Shown here: positions 1-8,814 of the stretch, in pieces
Numbering within the stretch: the stretch's first letter is position 1
How the letters are laid out: the number at the start of each line of letters is the position of its first letter
Assembly: GCF_014764715.1 (NCBI RefSeq)
Contig: NZ_JACXXE010000005.1
Location: 62,001 to 126,000 of the forward strand
Direction of reading: 5' to 3'
Source: Bacillus crepusculi
GTDB taxonomy: Bacteria; Bacillota; Bacilli; Bacillales; Bacillaceae
DNA: 64,000 bases
Notes under the pieces: model-generated
The model's database searches: none
The model's input: only the letters and a program-made list of their open reading frames with translations
What the model was told of the DNA's origin: nothing
Translations under genes and position numbers: made by a program

Positions 1-426
1 GATACATATGTGGCATCAGTGGCATATGACCAAGGGGCTCTGCTCAGCTATTCGATTCAATTTTCAGCACCATATGAGGGTTACCGTCTTGCGATAAACG
101 GGACGAAGGGACGCATTGAAACAAATGAATTTCATGTACCATCTAGAATTCCTTTTCAATTCCCGGAGCAAACCATTTCTTACTACCCGATGTTTGGCTC
201 AAAGGAAACGATAGAAGTCGTGAAACAGCCTGGCGGACATGGAGGCGGAGATCCACTGCTGTTGGCAGATTTATTTTTAGGAAAAGATCCCTTGATTCCC
301 TATGATATTTCAGCAGGAGCAGAGGCTGGTGCTTATTCAATTGCACTTGGGGAAGGCATGTGGCGCTCTGTCGCAGAAAAACGCCCAATTGAAATAGAGG
401 AATTGTTTCAAAAAGAGACGGTGTAA
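1..426 (+). CDS. Gfo/Idh/MocA-type oxidoreductase, C-terminal part
   Basis: The reading frame is open from base 1 and ends at 426, so only the last ~141 residues are present and the NAD-binding N-terminal half lies outside the window. What is visible looks like the substrate-side domain of sugar or inositol dehydrogenases of the Gfo/Idh/MocA family: a segment of the type YRLAINGTKGRIE, then a glycine-rich HGGGDP stretch, and a terminal region of the type SIALGEGMWRS. A DUF624 membrane protein follows 23 bases downstream. The same pairing occurs at yteT-yteU in the B. subtilis rhamnogalacturonan region, so a role in handling a plant-derived sugar is plausible. The substrate cannot be read from this fragment. 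Confidence 0.8.
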   Translation, partial: DTYVASVAYDQGALLSYSIQFSAPYEGYRLAINGTKGRIETNEFHVPSRIPFQFPEQTISYYPMFGSKETIEVVKQPGGHGGGDPLLLADLFLGKDPLIPYDISAGAEAGAYSIALGEGMWRSVAEKRPIEIEELFQKETV

Positions 427-449
427 CGAGAAAGAGAGGAGGGATGAGA

Positions 450-1133
450 ATGGACCATGATGGATCAATGAGCAGAATGCTGCGGATGTGTGAGTGGGTG
501 ATGCGGCTCGCCTATACGAATTTGCTATGGCTTTTGTTCACAATCTTGGGGCTTGGGATCTTTGGGTTCATGCCAGCGACCACTGCGTTATTTTCCGTGA
601 TGAGAAAGTGGATACAAGGGCACGAGCAAATCAAAGTATTCCGCATCTTTTGGAAGGTATACCGCGAGGAGTTTGTACGCTCTAATCTAATAGGCATGGT
701 GCTGCTTATGATTGGGACCATTATTTATGTAGACCTTGCTTATATTTATCCGACGAGCTGGTTTTTACATGTGCTTCGCTTTGCCATTTATATCTTTGGT
801 TTTCTGTTTCTTGTCAGCTTGTTTTATATTTTTCCGCTGCTTGCTCATTACGATTGGAAAAAGCGGCTCTATTTGAAATTCTCCCTCCTGCTTGGTATCT
901 CTTATTTGCAATATACGCTCTCTATGCTCGCTTTCTCGGCTGTGCTGTTTGTCCTATTTGCTTATTTGCCAGGGATCGTGCCATTTTTTAGCGTGAGCAT
1001 ACTCGCGTATGGGCATATGTGGCTGGCCTATCAGGTCTTTAAAAAGGTAGAGTTTGAGAGTGAGCAGGAAGCAGTAGATGTAAAGAAACGATTGCCGTCT
1101 TTCCTTCAATCAAAGCGGGTGAATACGCAGTGA
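450..1133 (+). CDS. DUF624 (YesL/YteU-like) membrane protein
   Basis: A 227-residue integral membrane protein with about five hydrophobic helices and the DUF624 pattern near the N-terminus (WVMRLAYTNLLWLLFTILG, then GFMPATTALF). It resembles B. subtilis YteU and YesL, which sit in operons for uptake and breakdown of pectin-derived sugars; their molecular function is unknown. The ATG at 450 is preferred to the one at 444 because the Shine-Dalgarno AGGAGGG (437-443) abuts 444 but lies six bases before 450. It follows the oxidoreductase gene closely and is probably its operon partner. No transporter or hydrolase gene is visible on this side. Confidence 0.8.
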   Translation: MDHDGSMSRMLRMCEWVMRLAYTNLLWLLFTILGLGIFGFMPATTALFSVMRKWIQGHEQIKVFRIFWKVYREEFVRSNLIGMVLLMIGTIIYVDLAYIYPTSWFLHVLRFAIYIFGFLFLVSLFYIFPLLAHYDWKKRLYLKFSLLLGISYLQYTLSMLAFSAVLFVLFAYLPGIVPFFSVSILAYGHMWLAYQVFKKVEFESEQEAVDVKKRLPSFLQSKRVNTQ

Positions 1134-1144
1134 TGTGAATGATT

Positions 1145-1153
1145 TGTTATAAT
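1145..1153 (+). promoter_or_regulatory. extended -10 promoter for ytwF
   Basis: TGTTATAAT is a consensus TATAAT preceded by the TGn extension, 37 bases before the chosen ytwF start. No good -35 hexamer is seen, as is common for extended -10 promoters. Confidence 0.5.
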
Positions 1154-1189
1154 GGTGTCACCGCATGAACAAAAGGAGAGATGAGCGTC

Positions 1190-1501
1190 GTGTCAGTAAA
1201 AGAAATTTCAATCGAAGAATTAAAACAAAAACTAGAGCAAGAAGAAGCCATTCAGCTAGTCGATGTACGTGAGGATGAAGAGGTAGCAGAAGGTATGATC
1301 CCAGAAGCTGTCCATATTCGAATGGGAGATATCCCTGAGAAACTGGATGCGTTCGATCAAACGCAGGAGTATTATATCATTTGCCGTTCTGGTAAACGTA
1401 GTGAAAATGTCTGCTATTACCTAGAGGACCAGGGCTACCAAGCGACAAATGTCGTTGGTGGGATGCTTGCTTGGACAGGAGAAACAAAACCGAAGCTGTA
1501 A
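1190..1501 (+). CDS. ytwF: single-domain rhodanese YtwF
   Basis: A ~103-residue stand-alone rhodanese-like domain. The N-terminal LVDVREDEEV motif and the active-site loop IICRSGKRS carry the CH2A signature and the catalytic cysteine (about residue 65), so it is expected to carry persulfide sulfur in the cytoplasm. The acceptor is unknown. The Shine-Dalgarno AAAGGAGAG directly abuts an ATG at 1181, so the GTG at 1190 is the more plausible start, though an ATG start cannot be excluded. The gene is monocistronic, with its own extended -10 promoter and a hairpin terminator. Confidence 0.85.
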   Translation: MSVKEISIEELKQKLEQEEAIQLVDVREDEEVAEGMIPEAVHIRMGDIPEKLDAFDQTQEYYIICRSGKRSENVCYYLEDQGYQATNVVGGMLAWTGETKPKL

Positions 1502-1506
1502 ACAGA

Positions 1507-1540
1507 AGGTCTTTCATCGCTGAGATGAAAGGCTTTTTTT
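1507..1540 (+). terminator. terminator of ytwF
   Basis: CTTTCATC and GATGAAAG form an 8-bp stem with a 5-base loop, followed by GC and a T-run. Confidence 0.8.
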
Positions 1541-1542
1541 GT

Positions 1543-1571
1543 TCATATGCCTTTCTCTATGTGCATAAAGA
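1543..1571 (+). promoter_or_regulatory. candidate sigma-E promoter of cse60
   Basis: TCATATG (1543-1549) resembles the sigma-E -35 and CATAAAGA (1564-1571) resembles the -10 (CATACAnT type), with a 14-base spacer. It lies ~30 bases before a Cse60-like gene, a family reported as sigma-E controlled in B. subtilis. The -10 match is imperfect. Confidence 0.4.
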
Positions 1572-1602
1572 TAGAGTAGCGAGAGAAGGGAGAGTGGCAT
1601 AT

Positions 1603-1785
1603 GTGCTGAAGGTAGCTGTGTTTGATGAAGAACACGAAAAAGATTTACAAAGCGAAATCAATCTTTTTTTAAAAGGAATGGATGACGACCAAATTATTGA
1701 CATCAAGTACAATGTAGCGGTGATCTGTGAGCAAGGAGGGGAACAGCTCTACTGTTTTTCTGCACTTATTTTATATAAAAAATAG
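1603..1785 (+). CDS. cse60: Cse60-like small sporulation protein
   Basis: Starting at the GTG at 1603, which follows the Shine-Dalgarno AGAAGGGAG at 1583-1592, the gene encodes 60 residues, the length expected for Cse60. The sequence begins LKVAVFDEEHEKDLQSEIN and is small and acidic, with a central IIDIKYNVAV strand. B. subtilis Cse60 is a mother-cell protein of unknown function made under sigma-E; I recognise the family from this N-terminus. The frame is open further upstream to 1471, but that part overlaps ytwF and its terminator and is not credible coding sequence. It is flanked by terminators and so expressed alone. Confidence 0.7.
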   Translation: MLKVAVFDEEHEKDLQSEINLFLKGMDDDQIIDIKYNVAVICEQGGEQLYCFSALILYKK

Positions 1786-1792
1786 ATCGCAT

Positions 1793-1825
1793 CAAAAAAG
1801 GACCTGCTTGAAGGGTCCTTTTTCT
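1793..1825. terminator. bidirectional terminator between cse60 and the CbrC-family gene
   Basis: AAAAAAGGACC and GGGTCCTTTTT form a stem around a short loop with A and T runs on the two sides. It can serve both convergent genes. Confidence 0.75.
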
Positions 1826-1829
1826 TTGA

Positions 1830-2354
1830 CTAACTAGCGTCAATATATAAACGATGCTTTTTGCAGTGAACACATTGAAAGAGATAGCCCTGTAAGTCTC
1901 CTCCGTTGACGAGCCATTGTTTCAGGTTCTCTTTCGTTAACCCTCCGCCGCTACAAATGTCATTGATATCCTCTCTGAGTTCTTCTTCTAAATGTTCAAT
2001 CTCTTTCCATCCGACATATTGGACAATTGCGCAAAAATCTCCGCAATGGCTTAACCAATATTCCTGCTGCCACCCGCGATAGCCTGGCGTTCTGAAGATC
2101 AGTTCTTCTATATATTCTTCTTGATCGACGTCATCACAGCTCACATCGTCTTGAAACATTCCATCGTATTTTTTAGCGGCTGATCCATCTTGAATGCACC
2201 AAGGGCAAATCCCTTCCACATCTTCAACCGTATAAAATGGACCATGATACACATAATCTCTTTCTTTCTCACAAACAGGACATGTCGTAGGCTCTTTTTT
2301 GATCACGTTTAATGCAACTGGGTCTGGGTTGTACTTGAACGTAGGTAACGTCAT
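1830..2354 (-). CDS. CbrC family (UPF0167) zinc-ribbon protein
   Basis: A 174-residue cytoplasmic protein starting LPTFKYNPDPVA, which is typical of the CbrC/UPF0167 family. It carries CxxC pairs (CPVC near residue 25, CPWC near 51, CVHC near the C-terminus), suggesting bound zinc. The family is named after an E. coli protein linked to colicin E2 tolerance; its biochemical role is unknown. The ATG at 2354 is chosen because the GGAGG Shine-Dalgarno lies inside the codons after the upstream ATG at 2366. It stands alone, convergent with cse60. I do not recall a B. subtilis counterpart here, so it may be an accessory gene. Confidence 0.8.
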   Translation of the reverse strand: MTLPTFKYNPDPVALNVIKKEPTTCPVCEKERDYVYHGPFYTVEDVEGICPWCIQDGSAAKKYDGMFQDDVSCDDVDQEEYIEELIFRTPGYRGWQQEYWLSHCGDFCAIVQYVGWKEIEHLEEELREDINDICSGGGLTKENLKQWLVNGGDLQGYLFQCVHCKKHRLYIDAS

Positions 2355-2443
2355 ATATACCTCCATTATGAAAAGTAGTGATGATTCATCACTATTTTAT
2401 CGGAACCCTCAATGTGAGGACAATCTTCATTTGTCTATATAGA

Positions 2444-2473
2444 AAAAAGCCGTTCGATGAGGAACGGCTTTTC
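2444..2473. terminator. terminator of opuD
   Basis: GCCGTTC (2449-2455) pairs with GAACGGC (2462-2468) around a 6-base loop. The A-run at 2444-2448 gives the U-tract for minus-strand transcription. Confidence 0.8.
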
Positions 2474-2484
2474 TTACCTTGAGA

Positions 2485-4017
2485 TTATGCTTTTTTTACT
2501 CTTGGACTTCGTGGTTTATTGACTTTGTTTGCTTGTTTGATTGCTCTTCGTTCATCATTTAATGATTTATACAGTGATATAATCATCAAAATAATGACGA
2601 CGGAGAACGGTAAAGCTGCGAGTTTAGCGGTATTTTGCAAGGCTTCCAGCCCGCCTGAAAATAATAGGACTGCAGCAACAGCTGATTGGATGATGCCCCA
2701 GCTCACTTTAACACTGCCAGAAGGGTTCAATGATCCGTAGGTTGTCTGCATTCCAAGCACAAATGTGGCCGAATCAGCCGATGTAATAAAGAATATTGCG
2801 ATTAAAATGAGTGCTAGAATGGATGTTACCATCGCTAGTGGGTATTCATTTAGTACACCAAAGAGCATTGTTTCTGTTGATAAACCCGCAACATCGACAA
2901 TATTCTTTTGCTGTAAGTCCATAGCAGATACGCCAAAAATGGAGAACCAAAGGAAAACAAGGATAGAAGGAGCGACTAAGACACCAACTAAAAACTCCCG
3001 AATCGTCCGTCCGCGTGACACCCTTGCGATAAAGATCCCGACAAATGGTGCCCAAGAGATCCACCATGCCCAATAAAAGATCGTCCATCCGTTAATCCAT
3101 TCTCTCTTTTCAGGATCATTTGGAGATAAGCGAAAGCTCATTTGAACGATGTTGGATAAGTATTGTCCAATCGAGTCAGTAAATGAATTTAAAATGAAAA
3201 CCGTTGGACCTGCCAAAAGTAAGAAAAACATCAGAACAGCTGCTAATACCATGTTGATATTACTTAAATATTTAATCCCTTTTCCAATACCGCTTAGTGC
3301 AGATGCAAGGAAGAGCACCGTCACAATCGCAATAATGATCAATTGTGTGCTAAAAGTATTCGGGATTTGAAATAGGTAATCTAATCCACCATTTATTTGG
3401 GCTGCGCCTAATCCAAGGCTCGTTGCAACCCCAACGACTGTTGCAAAGACAGCGATACAATCGATGGTTTTTCCGATCCATCCGTCAATTTTATCTCCTA
3501 AAACTGGCTGCAATGTCGCACTGATTAATCCAGGTGCATCTTTTCTAAATTTAAAGTACGCGATGCAAAGTGCAACAATGGCATAAATAGCCCATGCATG
3601 AAGCCCCCAGTGGAAAAAGGTATAACGAAGGGAATCGCGGAAGGCTTGGGCGGTTTCAGTATCACCTGTTGGTGACTGAATGGCATAGTGGCTGATCGGT
3701 TCAGCTGCTCCGTAAAAAACAAGACCAATTCCCATACCGGCACTAAATAGCATAGCAAACCAAGAAAATAGACCGAATTCAGGCTCTTCGCCGGGCTTTC
3801 CTAGCGTAATTTTGCCGATTGGGCTAAAGATAAAGAATAGACAAAATCCGACTAGCAGTGATACCACTAATAAGTAATACCAGCCAAAGTCATTTGTAAT
3901 GTATGTTTGAATTTGATCCGTCACTTGTTGCAGTGATTCTGGAGAAAAGGCTCCCCATAGAACGGCAACAAATGTGATTGCAATCACAATCCAAAATACA
4001 CTTGATACGTTTTTCAC
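2485..4017 (-). CDS. opuD: glycine betaine transporter OpuD (BCCT family)
   Basis: A 510-residue protein with about twelve membrane helices, close to the 512 residues of B. subtilis OpuD. It imports glycine betaine with sodium as an osmoprotectant. The BCCT signature is clear around residues 310-345: a tryptophan-rich [20 protein letters not shown] followed by SRGRTIREF. The short, lysine-rich cytoplasmic C-tail fits OpuD. The start is a GTG at 4017, with AGGAGAGTGAG about 10 bases upstream. A sigma-B-like promoter lies just ahead. Neighbouring ytfP on the same strand matches the B. subtilis order. Confidence 0.92.
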   Translation of the reverse strand: MKNVSSVFWIVIAITFVAVLWGAFSPESLQQVTDQIQTYITNDFGWYYLLVVSLLVGFCLFFIFSPIGKITLGKPGEEPEFGLFSWFAMLFSAGMGIGLVFYGAAEPISHYAIQSPTGDTETAQAFRDSLRYTFFHWGLHAWAIYAIVALCIAYFKFRKDAPGLISATLQPVLGDKIDGWIGKTIDCIAVFATVVGVATSLGLGAAQINGGLDYLFQIPNTFSTQLIIIAIVTVLFLASALSGIGKGIKYLSNINMVLAAVLMFFLLLAGPTVFILNSFTDSIGQYLSNIVQMSFRLSPNDPEKREWINGWTIFYWAWWISWAPFVGIFIARVSRGRTIREFLVGVLVAPSILVFLWFSIFGVSAMDLQQKNIVDVAGLSTETMLFGVLNEYPLAMVTSILALILIAIFFITSADSATFVLGMQTTYGSLNPSGSVKVSWGIIQSAVAAVLLFSGGLEALQNTAKLAALPFSVVIILMIISLYKSLNDERRAIKQANKVNKPRSPRVKKA

Positions 4018-4070
4018 ACCATCTCACTCTCCTGTTGTTCTACACGTTTAAGCAGAGGATTTTGTTTAAT

Positions 4071-4096
4071 ATCCCCTATCTCAACTATTTTCAAAC
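4071..4096 (-). promoter_or_regulatory. candidate sigma-B promoter of opuD
   Basis: On the minus strand, GTTTGA (4096-4091), a 14-base spacer and GGGGAT (4076-4071) match the sigma-B consensus GTTTAA-N12-15-GGGWAW well. It is placed ~55 bases before the opuD start. General-stress control fits what I recall of opuD in B. subtilis. Confidence 0.6.
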
Positions 4097-4157
4097 AAAA
4101 AGAGGCGAGCTTCTCACTCGTCCTCCATTTTACCGTAACATGATTCCCTTCCATTTA

Positions 4158-4355
4158 TCAACCATCGATATGTGAAGATGATTTTTCTTCAATTCGTTTG
4201 CGAAGACGGTAGACATATTCTTTTAAACAAACTGCGAAAATGGTAAACGCCAAAATAATGGCGACTTTTAACGGGGTAATTGACAGCTTCATAAAAACAG
4301 CGGCTGTCAAACTAATCACAACTGCAAGTACAATTGGAAGTGCGCGTCTGATCAT
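4158..4355 (-). CDS. small two-helix membrane protein downstream of ytfP
   Basis: A 65-residue protein with two hydrophobic segments (about residues 5-22 and 28-47) and a basic, hydrophilic C-terminus containing RLRKRIEEK. Its ATG overlaps the stop region of ytfP by four bases, so the two are translationally coupled. No family was recognised. A comparably placed small gene (yteV) occurs near ytfP in B. subtilis, but I cannot confirm homology from the sequence. Confidence 0.65.
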   Translation of the reverse strand: MIRRALPIVLAVVISLTAAVFMKLSITPLKVAIILAFTIFAVCLKEYVYRLRKRIEEKSSSHIDG

Positions 4356-5623
4356 TGCTCTCTCTCCTTTACTTCAAGTGCAGCATTCATACCAGCAAGT
4401 CTGCCTGTCACAAGGGCTGACGTGATATTGTATCCACCTGTATAACCGTGAATGTCTAGAATTTCTCCGCAGAAATAAAGACCGGCCATTTTTTTAGATG
4501 CCATTTTTTTCGGTTCAATTTCTTTCACGGAAACACCGCCCCCTGTGACAAACGCTTTGTCTAAGGATAACGTACCATTTGCATGAACGATGAAATGTTT
4601 ACAATCATGGGCAAACGCTCGCAGCTTATCCTTGGCAAGGCCAGAAAATGTGTCCTGCGGATCAATACCATTTCGTTCTAAAAGGAATAATAAATAGCGT
4701 TCCTGCATCCAAGACTTTAATACATTTTTAATCGCCTTTTTTGGTTCGTCCTTTAGGTCACGATGAAGCTTTTGAAACAGCTCCTCGTCATTCAAATTCG
4801 GGTATAAGTCAATTTGTAGACGGACGGTCTGTTGCTTTTTCAGTTCCTTCACAACAAATCCGCTACATCTAAGAACAGCAGGACCTGATAACCCAAAGTG
4901 AGTGAAAATCATATCCATGACATGTGTGACGACCGGTTTTCCTTTTTTATTTAAAACACTCACAGCCACACTTCTTAATGAAAGCCCCTGAAGCACTTTT
5001 TCTTTTATAAAACGCTCATCTGACGTGACCGGTACTTCTGTTGGAAAGAGCTCTGTAATGGTATGACCAGCGGCTTCTGCCCATGCATATCCGTCACCAG
5101 TTGAGCCGGTATGCGGTACACTTTTTCCGCCAACAGCAATGACGACAGCGTTACTTGAAATTTTTTCATCATTATTTGTAACAATTCCAGCTGCTTGTCC
5201 GTCTTGATACAGAACTGTTTTAATCTTTTCATTCGTTCGAATGGTGACATTGAGCGCGCGGAGCCTATCTAATAGGGCATCCACAACAGATTGTGCTTTG
5301 TTTGAGACAGGGAACATACGTCCATGGTCTTCTTCTTTTAGTTCGATGCCTAGGTTTTCAAAAAATCGAATAATATCCTCGTTATTGAACTCAGAAAATG
5401 CACTATATAGAAAACGGCCGTTTCCGGGAATATGCTGAATAATTTCTTCTACTGGAAGGCGATTGGTGACGTTACAGCGTCCACCGCCAGAAATGGCCAG
5501 CTTTCTGCCAAGTTTGTTTCCTTTGTCAATTAACAGAACAGTTGCGCCGTGCTCTGCTGATGCAATCGCGGCCATCAGTCCAGAAGGTCCACCGCCAATG
5601 ACAATGACATCATAATGTTTCAT
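4352..5623 (-). CDS. ytfP: HI0933-family flavoprotein YtfP
   Basis: A 423-residue FAD-dependent oxidoreductase of the HI0933/BaiN type. The N-terminal dinucleotide fold [17 protein letters not shown] (residues 9-25) is followed by the family hallmark [18 protein letters not shown] (about 38-55), and the C-terminal FAD motif [16 protein letters not shown] closes it. Family members reduce unsaturated substrates, but the physiological substrate of YtfP is not known. The ATG at 5623 has the Shine-Dalgarno AGAGGAAT. It is co-transcribed with the small membrane gene it overlaps. Confidence 0.88.
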   Translation of the reverse strand: MKHYDVIVIGGGPSGLMAAIASAEHGATVLLIDKGNKLGRKLAISGGGRCNVTNRLPVEEIIQHIPGNGRFLYSAFSEFNNEDIIRFFENLGIELKEEDHGRMFPVSNKAQSVVDALLDRLRALNVTIRTNEKIKTVLYQDGQAAGIVTNNDEKISSNAVVIAVGGKSVPHTGSTGDGYAWAEAAGHTITELFPTEVPVTSDERFIKEKVLQGLSLRSVAVSVLNKKGKPVVTHVMDMIFTHFGLSGPAVLRCSGFVVKELKKQQTVRLQIDLYPNLNDEELFQKLHRDLKDEPKKAIKNVLKSWMQERYLLFLLERNGIDPQDTFSGLAKDKLRAFAHDCKHFIVHANGTLSLDKAFVTGGGVSVKEIEPKKMASKKMAGLYFCGEILDIHGYTGGYNITSALVTGRLAGMNAALEVKEREQ

Positions 5624-5798
5624 GTTACATTCCTCTTTCTGCTTTCAGTCATTTCTCTATTATAACGAAGATTGGACAAGGCTGAAATATGAATTGATTG
5701 GTTTTGTGACTTCTGTATTGGAATTGTTACCTGTGCGATGAAATGATGTGGTAAAATAATTAAGTTGAATATTCATTAGAAAAATGGTGGTTAAGCGC

Positions 5799-7421
5799 AT
5801 GTCTAATAAACTGCTTCGTGGTACGTTGGTTTTAACGATTGGGACTTATCTCTCTCGTATTCTTGGTATGATTTACTTAATTCCATTTAGCGCAATGGTC
5901 GGAGCGACTGGTGGTGCGCTATTCCAATATGGATACAATCAGTATACGATCTTTTTAAGTATTGCTACACTTGGTTTTCCAACAGCGGTATCGAAATTTG
6001 TCTCCAAATATAATGCAATTGGCGATTATGAAACAACTAGAAAAATGTTCAGGGCGGGTATGTCGGTCATGCTTGTCACCGGTATTATCGCCTTTTCTCT
6101 TTTATATTTGACTGCACCGATTTTTGCCAAGATTCAGCTTGGCGGATCGAATGAAACAGGCGGGTTGACCGTCGATCAAGTGGTCTATGTGATTCGGATG
6201 GTCAGTTTAGGTCTTTTGGTTGTACCAATCATGAGTCTTGTGCGAGGGTTTTTCCAAGGACACTCCATGATGGGGCCGACAGCTGTTTCCCAAGTCATCG
6301 AACAACTTGTCAGAATCATCTTCCTATTAACAGCAACGTTTATTATTTTAAAGGTGCTTGACGGCGGGCTTGTGATTGCTGTCGGATATGCTACATTTGC
6401 CGCGCTTATCGGCGCATTTGGCGGATTATTTACACTTTATTTATATTGGCTGAAGCGGAAAGACCGTCTTCTGTCTATGCAGCCGAATACAGGCGCATAC
6501 TCTGATTTGTCTTATAAGCAAATGTTCACAGAGCTGTTTAGCTATGCAGCACCGTATGTGTTTGTTGGACTTGCGATTCCAATTTATTCTTATATCGATA
6601 CAAATACAATTAACAGAGCCATGATTGCATCAGGACATCAGGACATTAGTACAGCGGTCCTGTCCATTGTGACGCTGTATTTACCGAAACTCGTCATGAT
6701 TCCTGTGTCACTTGCAACAGCGTTTGGCTTAACATTGATTCCGACGATTACAGAATCCTTTACAGCTCGTAACTACAAACTGCTCAATAGACAAATTGAT
6801 CAGACGATGCAGGTCATATTATTTTTCGTACTGCCTGCTTCATTTGGTATATCGGCATTGGCTGGACCGGTTTATTGGTTTTTCTATCCGTCTGTTCATC
6901 CTGAGATTGGGATCTCTATCTTGTTCTGGTATGCACCTGTTGCGTTACTATTTTCTTTATTCACCATTAACGCAGCGATTTTGCAGGGGATTAATAAACA
7001 AAAATTTGCTATCGTCAGTCTTTTGTTAGGGATCATCATTAAAACGGTTCTAAATATCCCGCTGATCAGCTGGCTGCAAGGAAATGGTTCTGTGCTTGCA
7101 ACTGCACTAGGCTACAGTGCGTCGATCTTATATATGTTCATCATGATTAAGCGCCATGCAGGCTATTCGTTCCGCAGGATTTTCAAGCGTTTTATTCTCA
7201 TAAGTATTTTAACAGCGATCATGGCTGTAGTGGCTTATGTGACATGTCAGTTTGTGAATCAGTTCATCTCGTATGAAGGCGGAATTGTACAAGCTGGTAT
7301 TGTTATTTTGATTTCAATGATCACTGGTGGCGGTGTGTATATGTTCTTATCTTACAAGGTTGGGTTACTAGAGCGTATACTTGGCAACCGTTTGCCGACA
7401 TTTTTAAGAAAAAAGAGTTAA
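5799..7421 (+). CDS. ytgP: lipid II flippase YtgP (MurJ-like, MOP superfamily)
   Basis: A 540-residue polytopic membrane protein with about 14 helices, closely resembling B. subtilis YtgP from its first residues (MSNKLLRGTLVLTIGTYLSR). The MVGATGGALFQYGYNQY segment and the PTAVSQVIEQLVRI helix are diagnostic. In B. subtilis this protein (also called MurJ) acts with Amj to flip lipid II for peptidoglycan synthesis. The ATG at 5799 is preferred to 5784 because only it has a purine-rich site (GGTGG) at suitable distance and it matches the family N-terminus. The pseudouridine synthase gene follows 16 bases later. Confidence 0.93.
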   Translation: MSNKLLRGTLVLTIGTYLSRILGMIYLIPFSAMVGATGGALFQYGYNQYTIFLSIATLGFPTAVSKFVSKYNAIGDYETTRKMFRAGMSVMLVTGIIAFSLLYLTAPIFAKIQLGGSNETGGLTVDQVVYVIRMVSLGLLVVPIMSLVRGFFQGHSMMGPTAVSQVIEQLVRIIFLLTATFIILKVLDGGLVIAVGYATFAALIGAFGGLFTLYLYWLKRKDRLLSMQPNTGAYSDLSYKQMFTELFSYAAPYVFVGLAIPIYSYIDTNTINRAMIASGHQDISTAVLSIVTLYLPKLVMIPVSLATAFGLTLIPTITESFTARNYKLLNRQIDQTMQVILFFVLPASFGISALAGPVYWFFYPSVHPEIGISILFWYAPVALLFSLFTINAAILQGINKQKFAIVSLLLGIIIKTVLNIPLISWLQGNGSVLATALGYSASILYMFIMIKRHAGYSFRRIFKRFILISILTAIMAVVAYVTCQFVNQFISYEGGIVQAGIVILISMITGGGVYMFLSYKVGLLERILGNRLPTFLRKKS

Positions 7422-7437
7422 GAAGAGGTGGATATTC

Positions 7438-8154
7438 ATGAGGCTTGATAAATTGCTTGCAAGTAGCGGCTTTGGTTCAAGAAAAGATGTGAAGAAGCTG
7501 GTTAAGGCCCGGGCTGTCACAGTGAATGGGGAAGTGGCGAAGCAGGTGAAAGATCATGTCGATCCATCAAATGATGAAGTGCTCGTACACGGAGAGCGTG
7601 TTGAGTATAAAGAATTTATTTATTTAATGATGAACAAGCCAGATGGCGTCATTTCGGCAACAGAGGATCTGCGAGATGAAACGGTCGTCGATTTACTCGA
7701 GCCGGAGGATATCGCAAGGGAGCCATTCCCTGTGGGGAGACTGGATAAGGATACAGTCGGTCTCCTCCTCCTCACAAATGATGGACAGCTTGCTCATCAA
7801 TTGCTTTCTCCGAAAAAGCATGTCCCAAAAACGTATGAAGTTCATCTGAAATACCCGCTCGGTGAGCAAGACATCAAGCGTCTTGAAGAGGGGGTCGTGA
7901 TTTTAGATGACTACCGGACGAAGCCGGCAAAGGTTGAAGTAGATGTAAATGAAGACGAAGATACACGCATCCGTTTAACGATTTTTGAAGGGAAATACCA
8001 TCAGGTAAAGCTTATGGCGCAAGCGGTGGGAAATGAAGTGATCTTTTTAAAAAGGCTGTCGATGGGATCTGTCCCATTAGATGAAGACCTAGCACCTGGA
8101 GAGTACCGTGAATTGACGGATGAAGAATTAGACAGCTTAATGAATCGTGAATAA
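7438..8154 (+). CDS. ytzG: 16S rRNA pseudouridine synthase (RsuA type)
   Basis: A 238-residue RsuA/RluB-family enzyme. An S4 RNA-binding domain (residues 1-60) is followed by the catalytic domain with motif PVGRLDKDTVGLLLLTNDG, whose Asp103 is the expected nucleophile. By position and sequence it corresponds to B. subtilis ytzG. It probably isomerises one uridine of the small-subunit rRNA. The Shine-Dalgarno AAGAGGTGG precedes the ATG. It lies 16 bases after ytgP and is followed by a strong terminator, so the two form a short operon. Confidence 0.9.
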   Translation: MRLDKLLASSGFGSRKDVKKLVKARAVTVNGEVAKQVKDHVDPSNDEVLVHGERVEYKEFIYLMMNKPDGVISATEDLRDETVVDLLEPEDIAREPFPVGRLDKDTVGLLLLTNDGQLAHQLLSPKKHVPKTYEVHLKYPLGEQDIKRLEEGVVILDDYRTKPAKVEVDVNEDEDTRIRLTIFEGKYHQVKLMAQAVGNEVIFLKRLSMGSVPLDEDLAPGEYRELTDEELDSLMNRE

Positions 8155-8171
8155 CATAAGAATAAAAGAAA

Positions 8172-8203
8172 AGAACCGGCATATCGCCGGTTCTTTTTGT
8201 TAT
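8172..8203 (+). terminator. terminator of the ytgP-ytzG operon
   Basis: AAAGAACCGGC and GCCGGTTCTTT form a stem of about 10 bp with a short AT-rich loop, followed by T residues. Confidence 0.85.
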
Positions 8204-8223
8204 ATGGACAATTCATTATACGC

Positions 8224-8445
8224 TTAAGATGATATTTTTACTTTTTTTCTCGTTGTTTCCCATTTGCCTCTGCTTGGACTATGAACAAGATCGTTATAGG
8301 CAAGCACGTTTAAGTCTCTTTGAATGGTTCTAGGTGTGATCCCGAATTCATCAACCAGCTCTTGTGTCGTCACAAGACCTTTCTCTTGAATGAACATATA
8401 GACTGATTTAATTCGAGTCATCATACGGTTTGTTGAAGGTTTCAA
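8224..8445 (-). CDS. ytzE: DeoR-type HTH protein YtzE
   Basis: A 73-residue protein that is little more than a winged helix-turn-helix: RIKSVYMFIQ, then GLVTTQELVDEFGITPRTIQRDLNVLAYNDLV. It matches B. subtilis YtzE, beginning KPSTNRM. The start is the TTG at 8445, preceded by ATAGGGAGTG; upstream in-frame codons lack a ribosome site. It contains only the DNA-binding half of DeoR regulators and no ligand domain, so its inducer and targets are unknown. It lies alone between ytzG and pbuO. Confidence 0.85.
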   Translation of the reverse strand: MKPSTNRMMTRIKSVYMFIQEKGLVTTQELVDEFGITPRTIQRDLNVLAYNDLVHSPSRGKWETTRKKVKISS

Positions 8446-8772
8446 AAAACCACTCCCTATCAATAAGATCGGATGGACTTGACTAACCACAACTTACTAC
8501 ACTAAAACTGCGAAATAAGGACATGCAACAATGGTAAATGTTCGTGTTTCTTATTGTTTTATTCTATTATACACGTTATTATGCATCTAGTTCCACCAAA
8601 AAGTCAAATTTACGTGCTTTTTAACTTGTCTTCATGAAATAAACTATGTTATATACCATGATTTGAATCCGGTTACAACCCAATCAACACAAGGGATCAG
8701 ATAAGGAATGCTACGCTAGAACATCCGAAAAATAAACACAGAAAATTTACAAAATAAAAAATAATCATTTCA
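8446..8772. other. intergenic region upstream of ytzE
   Basis: About 330 bases without a convincing gene. A TATAAT on the minus strand (forward ATTATA near 8574) could be a -10 for ytzE, but no matching -35 is seen. The rest is AT-rich with no strong hairpin. Confidence 0.5.
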
Positions 8773-8809
8773 AAAAGACACATTCCTCATTAGAATGTGC
8801 CTTTTTTGT
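8773..8809. terminator. terminator of pbuO
   Basis: CACATTC and GAATGTG form the core stem, extended by AAAAAG and CTTTTTT on either side with one mismatch, giving a U-tract in both directions. Confidence 0.8.
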
Positions 8810-8814
8810 TTCTG

